DNA of 64,000 bases from Aurantiochytrium sp. KH105 (Eukaryota > Sar > Bigyra > Thraustochytrida > Thraustochytriidae), in NCBI GenBank assembly GCA_003116975.1, contig BGKB01000004.1, positions 124,001 to 188,000 of the forward strand, in the 5' to 3' direction. Position numbers and translations under genes: made by a program. Shown here in pieces: positions 31,077 to 42,219 of this stretch. Within the stretch, counting starts at the first letter, position 1, and each line of letters begins with the position of its first letter. The notes beneath the pieces are model-generated. The model did not search any database and was not told the DNA's origin. It saw only the letters and a program-made list of their open reading frames with translations.

Positions 31077-31111
<35 letters not shown>

Positions 31112-31232
31112 GGAAACAAACAAAGAAAGAAAGAAACGGGAGAGGAAAGAAAGGGAAAAGAAAGAAAGGGAAAAGAAAGAAAGAAGCAAAGAACAAGCAA
31201 GCAATGCAATGCAACGCAATGCAATGCAAGTC
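31075..31232. repeat. GAAA/AAAC purine-rich array with GCAAT tail
   Basis: About 150 bp almost purely A/G/C-poor on the plus strand, built of AAAGAAAC, GAAAG and GGGAAAAG units, ending in AAGCAATGCAATGC. Confidence 0.85.
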
Positions 31233-31505
31233 GCAGCTGGGGCTGCTGCGAGCGAGCCCAAGGCCGTCCTCAGCCACACGCCAGTCGCGCACCTTTGGAC
31301 ACGAGTGTCGACGTGGCTGACAGCAGCCAGCCAGCTGGGCAAGCGAGGAAGCCAGCCACCACCGGCCACTGCCAGTGGCCGTGGCCATGAATTGGCCGAG
31401 GAGAGCTCCCTGCCTTTGTTTGCTGAAGGTCAGGCTGGCTGGCTGGCTTGCATCGGTACTTCAGCCGCAACTACAACTAACTAACAGTAACTAGCCAACT
31501 GGCTG

Positions 31506-31541
31506 GCAAGCAAGCAAGCAAGCAAGCAAACAAGCAAGCAG
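31506..31541. repeat. AAGC array
   Basis: Nine tetranucleotide units with one AAAC variant. Confidence 0.9.
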
Positions 31542-31815
31542 GCGAGCCCTCGACTTGCTATTGATTGGTGGTTAGATGCTGCTGCTTGTATTGCATTGCA
31601 TGACATTGCACGGAGACGCATCGAAAAGCAGGCAGCCAGGAAGGACGGAGGTGAAGCGAGAGAGCGGGAGGGGGGTAGAGAGGCCGCGCTCTTGAACTGG
31701 CTGATCAAAACGATCGATCTGCGGGCGGGCGCGCGATTCATGCATCCGTGCCCGCATGTCCCGTGCGTCCGGCCTGCTTGCTCGCTTGTGTCGAGGCGTC
31801 CGTTCGCGGGGCTCG

Positions 31816-31884
31816 ACTTGACTTGACTTGACGTGCCTTGGCCTAGCTCGAGCCGACTTGACGTGCTCTGGCTTGACTTGGCGC
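31816..31884. repeat. TTGAC pentanucleotide cluster
   Basis: Three perfect CTTGA units followed by degenerate copies interspersed with GTGC and GGC. Confidence 0.75.
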
Positions 31885-32627
31885 GACAGCGGGACGCAAC
31901 GCGGTGCGACACGATGTGGGTCGTGGTCGTCTTCGCGCGACGCGCCGCGTGACGGCATCGACCGGTCAGCAGCGCTCCACGAAAGGAAGGAACGGGGAAG
32001 AAAGAAGGTGAAAGCGGCTGTCGCTGCGGCGGCGAACGAATGCAACGCCGCCTTCCTTCCCCGCAGCCCGGCACATTTCGCCCTCTCGAGGCCTTTGTCC
32101 GCGCTCCGCTTGGCTCTGCTCCGCTGCCGCTCCGCCCCGCTCGGCTCCGCTCGGCCGCTCCTCACACTGGCCAGGCGGGACGCGGCCGCTCCCCCGTCGC
32201 GCACGTCCTGCGGCCGCGCGGCGGCGTCGCGCGGCGTTGCGCCCTCCGTCTCCCTCTGCCGTCTGGCGGCCACAGCGCGCCGCCGCAGCCAGAGGGGCGC
32301 TGCCGCGCTCTGCAAAGTGGCGTCTGCGGGAAGCTGGGCCAGCTTGCTCGAGAAGCTGCTAGCTTCCCGGGGCCTGGATTTCTCTAACCCCAGCCCCTTG
32401 CTCCGCCGTCGGCCCTGGCTCGGGAAGAGATGGAAGCTCGCGGCCGCCGCCGCTGCCGCTTGATACCCGCCGCCGCTGCCGCCCGATTCGATCGGCCGAC
32501 CGACCGACCGACCTACGATCGAACTAACCGAACGCGACCGATCGATCCATCAGGAGGAGAAAATTCGAACGAGTCGAGTGCCAGCGATCGATCGACCGAG
32601 CGAGGGAGTGACGCGACGCAAGGTGAC

Positions 32628-32628
<1 letters not shown>

Positions 32629-32668
<40 letters not shown>
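32629..32668. repeat. CCAG array
   Basis: Ten consecutive CCAG units, the complement type of the GGCT array at 9931-9983. Confidence 0.9.
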
Positions 32669-33280
32669 AGCTCGCCCCCCTACCACACCACTGGCCGCCG
32701 CTCGCGCCTCTCTCTCACTCACGTCCATTCGGGATGTCAGCGTTCGAAGCGCCTCGCCGTTTCTGCTCCCTTTCTCGCGCCTTCTGCTCTCCCCCACTCC
32801 CGCGGCCTTCTTCTTCTTCTTCTTCTTCTTCTTCTTTCAGCCAGGCGACCGTTCGATCGCTCGCCTCCGTCCGCCGCCCCGCGCGGCGGCTCGAGCGCGG
32901 CCCGCCGGAGGAGCTAGCCGCCGCGCCAGCTGCAGCCGCTGCGGCTGCTGCGTGGTGCGCGCCCTCGTGCCCCCCCCCCCGCTGCGGCCGCCGGCGCGAG
33001 GGGGCGGCGAAGAAAGAGAAGCTCGAGACCCCTCGATTTTGCCGGCGCCGCGCCTTCCGCGCCCGCCCGTGAACGCCTGGGTCCCGCCGCGCCTGCGACC
33101 GGCGGGCGCTGTGGCCGCCCATCCGTCGCGACTTCGACCGACCCGTCCCCGCGCGAAGCGGCACCGTCGGTCAGGCCGAGTCAAGCCGGGTCGGGCGGGG
33201 CCAGGTCAGGTCTCCTCGCTCGATCTTCTCTGCGGCATGAACGTCCTTGGCCGCGTCTGCGTCTTGCCTTGGCTTGTTTT

Positions 33281-33309
33281 GATCGATCGATCGATCGATC
33301 GATCGATCG
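33281..33309. repeat. GATC array
   Basis: Seven tandem GATC units, self-complementary and able to form a hairpin. Confidence 0.9.
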
Positions 33310-34696
33310 GGCCGCGACGACGCCAAGCTTGTGCGTCTCCGCTTCGAACGGACGGCGGCTGCCAGTAGGCAGAGCAGAGCAGAGCAGAGTTTATCGGCGC
33401 CGAGGTGCAATCGCCCGCGCACCGCTGACGACTCGACGCGCCGACCTAGCCGGTGCACGCAGTGGCCGTGCCGCCGCGTCTGCACCAGGATCGATTAGAC
33501 GAGAAGATAACGCTTCCTCCTCGGTTTCCTTAGGTTACTTTACCTTCCCTCGCACCGGCAGGCCAGCGGCAGCTCCAGTGCCGAGGCTCGCTAGCTCGCT
33601 CGCTCGCTCGAATCCGCGGCTTGGCTTGACCGGCCGCCCGCCCCGGCCTAGCCCAGTGGAGACTAGATTCATCAGTCTTCTCTCACAACGCACGCCTCGC
33701 CGCCTCGCTGCCTGCTCCCCTTCCTCTCTCCACCCCTCCCTCTCCCTCTGCCGCGACTTCCGAGTCGTCGCCGCCTTCCTGCGCCTTTACCGCACTCGCC
33801 TCTTGATTTTCGTCCCACACCTCTGCCGGCGGCCAATCAGCATGCCTCCAGCCAAGCCCCGCAGCATACCTTGGCCTGGAAAACTGTGGCACTACATTGA
33901 TTTTTAACGGCGGGGACTCCCGAACGAGACGCCACACTACCCCGCAGCCTCCGGAGACCTGCCTCAGAGGGGAGGGTAGAATGTTGCCGGCGCGTCACCA
34001 CACCTCGCTGCTCCTGCCTGGCTGATGCAGCCCGTACCGCGGTGCAGTCAGCCAGAGAGCCAGGCAGCCAGCCAGCCAGCAGATGCAGCCAGCCTCTGCC
34101 TACTGCTCCTCCTCCTTCCCCTCCTCCGCATGAGCCAAGTTGCATCGAATCGCGTCGCGTCGCGTCGTGCAGCGCAGCGTCAAGACGTGTGCAACAAAGG
34201 TTCAATGACGTGTGCGGCTTGTCCCTGACCCTGCCCGACCAAGAAAAGAAATGAAATGAAAAGAGAAAAGAAAGGAAAGGACTTCGTCTCGACTCGTCTC
34301 TCTCCATTCTCGGCGTCGGGATTCCGAGAGGCCAAATAGAGGCTTCTCGCGCTCAAATTGACCAGGGCCTGCCCGAGAAAAAAGTTTACTATTTTTGAGC
34401 TTTACTTTCTTTCTAGAGGCTGCTACAAGGCTTCCGAGGGCTTGGCCTCCTCGCTGACTGACCAACCACTGACTTTTAATCTCACCTTATCTTACCTTAC
34501 CTCACTTCACCCGTCTAAGCTTGGCATCTCCCGTGCACGGGCGCCCTCGAGCTCACGCTCACGCTCGCAGCGCGGCGCGCGCGCAGCGCCCAGGTCGTCG
34601 GAGCCTCCCACGTGCCGTCGGAGCCTCGTCGCCTTGTCAGAGCCGCCACTTTACTTCACTACGTCATGCGCGTCACACGCAACAGCTCTTGCGAGC

Positions 34697-36098
34697 TCAA
34701 GAGAGCGTCAGGCTGGTCGCGCGGTCGCTGCCGTCGTTGTCGTCGTCGTCTTCCTCGCTCCTATGCGAGGTCAAGGGTTCCTCCGATGGCTCAATGCGAT
34801 GCAGGTCCTCGTGCGCGGCACTCCTGCTATCCTCGTTCGGGTGATGGTATCGCGTAGAATGCAGCGTCTCCGCAGGATAAGAGGGAGAACGATGCATGTT
34901 CCCGTGCGCGCCGCCGTGCTCGTAATAGCTGTTGCGATACCCACCAAACGAATGCGGACGTTCCGTAAGAGCCACTCCAGCCGCTGGTGAGCCCGTGATG
35001 AGCTCGCTTGATCGCTCTGGGTCGTGGTCCCAGGCAAGCAGAGCCACGCCCACGGCCGTTGTCAAAATACCCACCGGCATGAGAATCTTGCTCTCCAGGT
35101 CGAAACGATGAAACTCTTTGAAGAAGATGGCCGCGTACAGCGAACCGAGCACAATCATTGTTGCATTCACAATCGGGACCACCACAAAGGCATTAAAGCG
35201 TGAAAGCGCTACATTCAGCATCGTCAGCTGCGCCAGCGCGCAGAGCGAAGTCACCACTATCGCCACGGACGGCACGAAACTATCAAAAATCGAACTGGAA
35301 TGGGTCTCCACCGCCTCATCAAAGCTCTCGGCCATTGTCTTGGCGAAAACCTGTGTGCAGCTTCCCACTGTTCCAACCAGTGCTGACGAGCACAAGCACT
35401 CGGCTCGGGCGTCCGAGTGGAAAAACGCGATCGGGGCCAGGACCATCATGGCCAGCAGAATGATTGACGTTGTCACGATAAAGGGCACCTCGCGAAACAG
35501 GTCCTCCAGCTCTTTAACCGTGAATGAAACCGTGTCGTGGTTACCCGACACAAGGACGACCGTCACGCCCACCAAAATGATAAAGGTGAATCCAACTTGG
35601 CGCGACGTGAACTCCTCGTGGTTCAGGATCCTCGCAAACCCAATGTTGAAGCAAATGTGCAGACCAGCAAATGGAATGGTCAAAGACTGCGCATTTCCAT
35701 TTATTTGTCGTTGTTGTTTAACGAGTTACCACCCGGTATTGCATCGTAGCGCGTGCGTGCGTGCGTGAGTGAGTGAGTAAGTGAGTGAGAGAGTCAGCCA
35801 GTTAGCTCGTGATCAAGGAAAAAGTAGATAGCTCCGCGTTGCAGAGTCAACTTACCGCATCCGCAAGGGTATAGGCCACAAGCGTTAAAACAGTATTAAT
35901 CACGACCAGGCAGATCATCCCCGCCCACCATAGTGGCCGACACACCAACGGCGTGGCCTTGTCTCCCTCCTCGACGGCAGATTCCTCAGTCGTGTAGCTG
36001 AGCTTGATGAGGTTATCGCCCAGCGACCCAAACAACGCAGCAAATATCGACAAGAGAACGCCTACCCACCAGAGGCTGTCCTCGTCGACGAGCGCCAT
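34697..36098 (-). CDS. NIPA-like magnesium transporter, two exons
   Basis: Exons 36098-35856 and 35686-34697, joined across a 169-bp GTAAGT...GCGCAG intron in phase 0, give 410 residues. The junction produces TLADASLTIPFAGLH, matching the conserved ADA-x-S-L-x-x-P-F/L region of NIPA/DMT proteins, which supports the splice. Nine or so helices are visible, beginning SLWWVGVLLSIFAALFGSLG and ending ILTTAVGVALLAW. The motif VVVPIVNATMIVLGSLYAAI fits the second DMT half. A C-terminal cytosolic tail (about 100 aa) is His/Ser/acid-rich. NIPA proteins carry Mg2+ at the plasma membrane and endosomes; the ion here is inferred. ATG 36098 has G at -3 and directly precedes helix 1. Confidence 0.85.
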
Positions 36099-36627
36099 CG
36101 CGACGCGTTCCCCTCGCGTCACGACGCGCGCGCCCTCCCGATAGGCCTGCCAAACGAGCTTTGCGCAAAGCGCTATATTATTATCGCTCGACCTAGGTCG
36201 AGGCGCAGCTGCCGACCTTCGCTGAGCAGATACTACAAGCAAGCTTACTGGTCACAAGCTAGTCGAGGCCCAGAGACACACGAGCGAGAACCCTGTCGGG
36301 GCCCGCGCGCGCCGACGACAAAGACGCGCGCGCAGCAGCTCCACTCCTCGCGGGGTAGTGCCGCGCGCCCAGTTGGGTCTGCTCCGTGCTGCTCGAGTCT
36401 CTGCGAGAAGACGTCGCACCTTCACTCCAAGGCTTGTCAACGAAGATTTTTTTTCGTTCTCGACAAAAACCTCAGCAATGCACCACGGAATAGGTATGGG
36501 CTACGTGTCGGTCATGGAGACTAAAAGGCAAGCATGAGAAATCCATTCGCGTCGTTACAAAGTAAGCCATGCGTTTGACATTGCATTTTTCTTCGTTTAT
36601 CAACATCCTTTCATTCTGATAGTTCGC
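36099..36627. other. Intergenic region
   Basis: 530 bp: promoter side of the NIPA-like gene and 3' flank of MIS12. It has a TTATTATCG-like AT patch near 36178, a GC-rich block at 36290-36330 and a T-run near 36449. No gene is supported. Confidence 0.4.
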
Positions 36628-37968
36628 TCATTTTTGCAACGAGCTTTCTTGATCGCGATGTGAAGTCTGGCCGTTGGAAAGATTGGCAAAAATACGCGAA
36701 TTGAGCTGCTGAAGACCCTCGAGGTCGCTCTTACCACCCATACGGAGACCATCGCCACGCCGGCCTCCTTGATGGTCATCTCGTGCACTTCCCATCGTCG
36801 ACAAGAGCTGCCGACCTTGGCGTACTGCAGGCTCGAGCGCCTTTGCCTGCGTCAAGAGCATGTCCACTGTGTCATTTTATCAATCTCATGTCAGTTTTTA
36901 CGCATGCATTGCAAATGAGACTCTATGCTATGTCAAGTTCAACGTACCATCCTCCATCGCCATGCCCTCAAGCATTGAAGCGACATTTTCAAACTTTTGC
37001 GTCCCACGGCGGATGCGGGCCTTCGATTCGTTTAGTTCGTGCTTTACTTCGCACTTTTTCGCCGCAGTCTCCTCAAGCTTTTGCTCCAGCGCGGCCAGTT
37101 CCGCATCCAGTGCCGCCTCTTCGGAACTCACAGCCCAAGTTGAGCGCTTCGAGTTTTCCGACTGTTAATGCACCAAAGAGGAAAATGACATCGCCAGTCA
37201 GTCACCCAGTCAGTCATCTCAGCAGCGCCGCCGCATTGCGCGAAAAGAATCAAGAATTTCGGTGCTACATACCTTTTTGGCCTCTTCCTCAGCGACCCAC
37301 TCTGGGACATCGAGAATGTTGCGACGAAGGTACTCTTCAAATTTTGCAAAGTTTGCATCTGCGACCTCTCGGTACTTTTTCTGCAGCTTGTTGATGCTTG
37401 CAACAACCTGTGTGTCATATCACAAAAAGCGAGAAGGAAAACGAAGGACAACAATCTAAACTGTGAGTGCTGTGGTCCAACGCAAAGCAATTGTGTCCGT
37501 AGAAGTGATGCAAACGTACGAGCTCTTTGGAGACGTCGCCTTTGGCTTTCTGATAGATAGTCGGGTCGGCATTCATCGTCAGAATGTTGTGAGATCACGT
37601 TCGAAAACCAAAGGAATTGTATGGAATGGAAAGGAAAGGAAAGCAAAAACTTACTTTGAGCACGCTGGCTTCCATCACATCAAGACCGTCCGAGATGTAG
37701 TCGTCAATAGTATTACAGCCTTTTTTTCGTCGTAAAGTCCATCATAGTAACAAGTTAGCAGCCACATTCGTTCCCATGGGACTGTTCGGCGTGGCCAAAA
37801 CGTACAATCATCAATGAACCTCGCGGGGTCCATTCCAAAAAAGGCCTCGACGCGCTCGTCCGCTGCACTCTTTGTCGTCCCAGCTCCCATCGACGACCTT
37901 CTGCGCGAAGAGGACCCTTGCTGCGTCGGCGCCGCGCCCTCTGTGGAGACCTCCATGGGCTCGGCCAT
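36628..37968 (-). CDS. MIS12: MIS12 kinetochore subunit, six exons
   Basis: Six exons on the minus strand: 37968-37806, 37719-37655, 37549-37520, 37407-37273, 37161-36948 and 36866-36628. They total 846 nt and encode 281 residues. All junctions keep frame. The N terminus has EAFFGMDPARFIDD and NTIDDYISDGLDVME, and exon 4 gives FAKFEEYLRRNILDVPEWV. These match the Mis12 family (DxxFxxFExYxLRNIFxxP). A coiled coil follows (EEAALDAELAALEQKLEE). MIS12 links the inner centromere to NDC80. Exon 3 is only 30 nt and its intron has a CTGAC branch-like site. Exon 1's start, AGAATGG, has A at -3. Exon 2 uses an AAAG acceptor. The family call rests on motif match; the sequence is very divergent and would be missed by unspliced searches. 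Confidence 0.82.
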
Positions 37969-38583
37969 TCTTCTAGCGCACAATCCAGACCTGTACGAAC
38001 GTCTCGCCGAAAGACCACGCGCAAGCGACAGGCAGGCAAGCAGAGCGCGCAAACTGCCTTCCCGTCCTGCTTCCCTCACAGCTTCGTCTGCGACCCTGCG
38101 CCTAGAGCTTGCGCGCGCGCGCGCCAAGGTTCCGGGAGGTTGGTTGAGTTGTTTGCCGAGCGCGGCGGTTGTCCCAAAGTGGGCTAATTCTTATGTGGCC
38201 TAAAAACTATCCGTTGGCGAGGTGCGGCCTCAGCTCTCCGTGCTCGTCGATTGAATGCCCGACTCGCTCGCTCGCTCGCTCGATCAATCTTGCGGAATGA
38301 ATCAAAGACCAGTGAGGTCGCTTAATGAATCAGTCAGCAGTCAGACAAACAGTGAATGGTCCTGCGAAAGAAGCGTGACTCGAGTCTGATATGGAAAAAG
38401 TGACGAACACCCTTTTCCCATTGCACAACCACGTCAAAGCAAATCAATTGTTGACGCGGTCGTAGCGCTGCTACATTGCAACCGTGCGAGCAGACGGACG
38501 GGTGGGCGGGCGAGCGCGTAGCCAGGTAGGCAGGCAGGCAGGCAGACAGACAGGCGGGCAAAGACCTACATTGCAAGTGCACG
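37969..38583. promoter_or_regulatory. Divergent region, MIS12 / CFAP206
   Basis: 615 bp between head-to-head genes. It holds CTCG units (about 38265-38283), a CCGTTGG (38211-38217; CCAACGG on the minus strand, a MYB-type core) and CAGG repeats (about 38528-38556) just before CFAP206. Regulation by MYB is speculative. Confidence 0.35.
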
Positions 38584-40743
38584 ATGGACGATGTCGGCGC
38601 CATCGTGCAGGAGATCCTGGCCGTGTACGATGCCAGGTCCGAAGGCCAACAAGGCCCCGTCAGCGAAACCCTCGCAGCCTTCATGACCAAGACAACGGTG
38701 ATGGAGCTCTCGGACGAGTTCCGACCGGATAAGATGCTCAACAATGAAGACCTTGACAAACTCGTTCAGGCGGTTGTCGACAGGCTCTGCAGCGACGCAG
38801 CCAGTGCACAAACCATTCGCATGCAGGTCGCCTTTGACGAAACCTTTCTCGACACCGAAAAGGAAATCGAAAACGACCGCGCCGAGACGCGACAGCGCCT
38901 TGCGGGCCTCATGGGCAACATCGCAAGCGTCGAGGAAGCCGACTACGATACCGCCAAGGCTCTCTATCGGCAAATTTTCAACTACCTCGTCGTCGCTGCA
39001 GACGCCGACAGCGACATCAAGAGTCAGGCAGCTGCTCATCGCGAGATTGCCGCTGCCCTTGAATCCGTGTTTCCCCGCGCGGGCCTCACCACCTTTGTCA
39101 CCATGCCACTTGAAGACAAGAAGACCCACCTCGACGAACTGAAACGCATCGTGCAGGGCATTCGCCTCTTCAATCAGTCGCTTGGCAAGGGCGGTGCCGG
39201 GATCAAAGACCTTATCTCCATTGCGCGTCGTCGCCTCGACGAGCTTATTCGCGTCCTTGACAAACAGCTCACTTCGCTCCAAGCTGCTTGCGACAAGTAC
39301 AGTGCGGTTCTCGTCCACGTGCACCGCCTTCAAAACACTGGCGAGCCGCTTCCGCCCAGCGAAATTGTGAAGAATTGGAAAGATGAGCACAACAATCGTC
39401 GCCAATTGCTGGCGTACATTTCGTGCTTGCTCGACGACGCAAACCACTCTGCCGACGTCATTGACAACCTCGAGGACAAGATGCAAGATATTTGCGCCCA
39501 ATTGCAAGACCTTGTCGGCCAAAAGAGCACCTTGCCTAAAACGACGGTTTATCCTCTCTTTGACGAGCTCGGCGGCACCGTCTGGCCCGACATTGAGCAC
39601 GAACTCGCCGTTATTCGCTCACGCAAGACCATCTGGGACTGCCTCCAAGCCTTTTACGAAACCTGTCCGGACACCATCGAGCCTAGTTTCTTGCGTGCAG
39701 CTGCAGCCGCGCAGCCCGATGCCACCGTCGAAGTGCCTAACTTTCACGACGGAGCTGGAGGCGCGGGCGACGCTGCGTCAAATGCAGGCCTCTCGAGCCC
39801 CCACGCCCCGTCCCAAGGATCACCACGCAATACGTCCATGGCAAGAGCAGCGACCGAAAAGGCCGTTCTAGCAAGTCAGATCGGAGATGGTACGCACATT
39901 GACGAGTCCAAAGAGGGCGGCGACGAGGTCGAATCCAAAAGCCAAGATACAGGCCTGCTGGACTTCGGTGAGTCAAAAGCAGAGCATTACCGCTGCAAGC
40001 TCATTCCACCGTCTGCTCCCGGCTTTGGCGAACTCGTCCTTGGTCTGCAGGCGTTTTGCCCGTACACGATGGCACAGAGAAATGGTTTGCTCCTTCTTGG
40101 CGATGCACAGCTTGGCGTTGTCCAGTACAGGGAACAATACTATGTATTTCAAGACAAGAGCGCACGAGACAACTTTATGGCGGAGCCTGTGCCAGTCTTG
40201 CAAGGTGTCATTGAGAAGGCGCGCGCGAGCCCAGAACTTATCCACCTCTTGCAGCTTGAGCAATACTTTCCTCAGGTTGCAATGGGTACTGTTCTGCGAA
40301 CCTCGAAAGGCGCACAGGGGCCTGCAGCGCGAAAGAAAAAGGTCAGCGTCGGAACGTCGACCCCAGTTCACTTTACAGAAAAGCACATTGATCCCAACTA
40401 CCATTGGAACGAGTGGGAGCTCCGTCGTCGCGCAATCAAGATTGTCAACCTGCGACACGCTCGTACGCAATCCGTACAGACTGTCTCATCGCACTTTCGG
40501 CGTGAGAACGAGACGCAGGTCTACCCGCCTCGCGAGACAGCGACGCAGACAGGAATCCAGCGCGGCACTAATCCGCCACGCCAGCATCAATATGTGGTCG
40601 GACTCCGTGGGCTTCGAAAGTCTCGCTTTGCAAGAGATCAGTATGATGTCGATGTTGACAGCGAAGAGCGTCGCGAAGGCAAGGATGCTGAAGTTGACGA
40701 AAAGCCCTTTGTCGGTGTCGTACGACTCACATACGATCTGTAA
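38584..40743 (+). CDS. CFAP206: CFAP206, axonemal radial-spoke-base protein
   Basis: A 719-residue homologue of CFAP206/FAP206, which anchors radial spoke 2 and a dynein to the doublet microtubule of motile cilia. The N-terminal half is helical (MDDVGAIVQEILAVY at the start, DTEKEIENDRAETRQRLAG later). The C-terminal half has the family's best block: HIDPNYHWNEWELRRRAIK, then HARTQSVQTVSSHFRRENET and QVYPPRETATQTG. It is longer than human CFAP206 (about 622 aa) because of a low-complexity insert at about 375-460. It starts at ATG 38584 and has no intron. Its presence shows that the organism makes motile flagella at some stage. Confidence 0.93.
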   Translation: MDDVGAIVQEILAVYDARSEGQQGPVSETLAAFMTKTTVMELSDEFRPDKMLNNEDLDKLVQAVVDRLCSDAASAQTIRMQVAFDETFLDTEKEIENDRAETRQRLAGLMGNIASVEEADYDTAKALYRQIFNYLVVAADADSDIKSQAAAHREIAAALESVFPRAGLTTFVTMPLEDKKTHLDELKRIVQGIRLFNQSLGKGGAGIKDLISIARRRLDELIRVLDKQLTSLQAACDKYSAVLVHVHRLQNTGEPLPPSEIVKNWKDEHNNRRQLLAYISCLLDDANHSADVIDNLEDKMQDICAQLQDLVGQKSTLPKTTVYPLFDELGGTVWPDIEHELAVIRSRKTIWDCLQAFYETCPDTIEPSFLRAAAAAQPDATVEVPNFHDGAGGAGDAASNAGLSSPHAPSQGSPRNTSMARAATEKAVLASQIGDGTHIDESKEGGDEVESKSQDTGLLDFGESKAEHYRCKLIPPSAPGFGELVLGLQAFCPYTMAQRNGLLLLGDAQLGVVQYREQYYVFQDKSARDNFMAEPVPVLQGVIEKARASPELIHLLQLEQYFPQVAMGTVLRTSKGAQGPAARKKKVSVGTSTPVHFTEKHIDPNYHWNEWELRRRAIKIVNLRHARTQSVQTVSSHFRRENETQVYPPRETATQTGIQRGTNPPRQHQYVVGLRGLRKSRFARDQYDVDVDSEERREGKDAEVDEKPFVGVVRLTYDL

Positions 40744-40950
40744 TAACAATATAAAAAACCATACCATAACATTTTTTCCTGTGCTTGACGAGATGTTGGG
40801 ATCAAAATTTGAAACGTCGTCTACCATTGTCTCTGCGATCATTTCTAGTTTCAGCTAAACACCCAGAGTGACAAGCTGCCAGCTTATGTGCATTGCAATA
40901 AAGCTGCAGACATAATCCCTTCAACACATCCGAAAAGCAAGTAGATTGCC

Positions 40951-42219
40951 TCAATTCGTTTTGGCGGCGGTCGTTTCCTTCAGCTCCACCCAGCGCGCAA
41001 AAAATTCTGTCGCACGCTGACTCTGACTGAACAACATTGCTTGCACAAAGTCTCGGTCTCGTGCAGATACAAGGTCTGCTTCGGCGCGATCGATACGCCC
41101 GCGCAAACTTTCGGCCATGACTTCTCGCGAAAAGACGCCATTGAGATTTGCAAACCCGAGATCCCGTCCAGCAGCCCATGCGGCGGGATCTTCATGCAAG
41201 TTCACTGCATAGGAAACGAGTGATTCCGCGTCAGAGGCCAAGTGCTCCGCAGGTATCGACATGCTCTCGCCGCCAACAGTCGTGGTAGCCACAGGGACAC
41301 CGAGGCTCCATGCTTCGGTAATTTTTCCCTTGATACCTGCACCGAAACGAAGGGGCGCAAGACAGACACGATACTGAGAGAGAGTCCTCACATCGCGCAG
41401 ATAGCCGTGCACGTGAAATCCTGCTTCTGGCTGGTGGAGCTTGAGAATGGGCCCATCTACGTATGCGCCATAAATGTGCAAATTCGCGTGGGGAAGGCGA
41501 CGCCGGATCTCGGGCCAGAGGGTCTCTGCCAGCCAAAAGGTAGCGTCCCGGTTGGGCACATGACGAAAGTTCCCAATCGTGTAAAAGTCCGATGTGTCTT
41601 CGAAACGCTGCTGCGATGCCTTTTCGTCTCGGGCAAAGCCTAGCAGCGGCGCAAGACCAAGCTTTCGCCGCGGAATGCCGTACGATTCTGCACAAAGCTC
41701 GACTTCTTGGGCACTGACAAAGAGCCCCAGGTCCGATCGATGAAGAGCAGCGAGCTCACGGAGAAGCATGGGATCCGAGACTCCTGGTATTGTGCCGACC
41801 ACTTTCTCGACCGAAGCTCCCGCGCTTTGTGCAGCCTGGCGCGCCCTTCGCAGGCTGTGCAAGTCTTGTGTATCGAGAACACGAAGTGCCTCTGGCAGCG
41901 TTTGTTGAACCTGCCACGAAAAGATTTCTTCCGTAACAAAAGTGTCAAAGACGACCACAGAAGGCTTGACAGTCTCAAGAGTCGCGCGAAAGGTCTCTGC
42001 GCGGTTTGCAGGGCACTCGACGACCTCGACGCCGAGCTTGTGTCGCAGCGCTTTGGCGTATTTTGCTTTTGGCTTAGAAATTGTGCCAAAGCTGACATTC
42101 TCCTTCCACACCTCCTTTGCTAACCGCATGAACTCCCAGCTGCGCACGCCCGCTGCGCTGCTGTCGGTCTCTGGCCATACGCGCGACAAGAAGAGCCAAC
42201 TTCTTCGTGGGGTTGACAT
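40951..42219 (-). CDS. GT4-type glycosyltransferase
   Basis: A 422-residue GT-B fold enzyme. The N-terminal half starts SWLFLSRVWPETDSSAAGVR, and VVVFDTFVTEEIFSWQ fits an acceptor-side Rossmann domain. The C-terminal half holds the nucleotide-sugar motif GAGIKGKITEAWSLGVPVAT, with lysine and glutamate at the expected GT4 positions, followed by TTVGGESM. It resembles bacterial-type group 1 transferases more than typical Golgi enzymes, and no membrane anchor or signal peptide is evident. The frame extends to a GTG at 42297; ATG 42219 (MSTPRRSWLF) is chosen because it sits right before the first beta-strand. Sugar and acceptor are unknown. It is divergent from the EF-hand gene. Confidence 0.8.
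   Translation of the reverse strand: MSTPRRSWLFLSRVWPETDSSAAGVRSWEFMRLAKEVWKENVSFGTISKPKAKYAKALRHKLGVEVVECPANRAETFRATLETVKPSVVVFDTFVTEEIFSWQVQQTLPEALRVLDTQDLHSLRRARQAAQSAGASVEKVVGTIPGVSDPMLLRELAALHRSDLGLFVSAQEVELCAESYGIPRRKLGLAPLLGFARDEKASQQRFEDTSDFYTIGNFRHVPNRDATFWLAETLWPEIRRRLPHANLHIYGAYVDGPILKLHQPEAGFHVHGYLRDVRTLSQYRVCLAPLRFGAGIKGKITEAWSLGVPVATTTVGGESMSIPAEHLASDAESLVSYAVNLHEDPAAWAAGRDLGFANLNGVFSREVMAESLRGRIDRAEADLVSARDRDFVQAMLFSQSQRATEFFARWVELKETTAAKTN

Larger units (their letters stand above)
28630..34696. other. 6 kb gene desert, microsatellite-dense
   Basis: No supported gene over 6 kb. Many open frames of 80-310 codons exist on both strands but are Arg/Ala/Pro/Cys/Ser-rich with no recognisable domain. 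Short tandem arrays of different units are scattered through it: AAGC, TGCAA, TTGAC, GAAA, CCAG, GATC, CTCG and TTC. It spans the 5' side of MYB and the 3' side of the NIPA-like gene, so it may contain a long MYB regulatory region or 5' UTR. Confidence 0.5.

Noticed and set aside
32430..33368. 312-codon plus-strand frame in the 6 kb desert
   Set aside because: It translates to Arg/Pro/Ala/Ser-rich low complexity across CCAG and TTC arrays; no motif and no consistent codon pattern.
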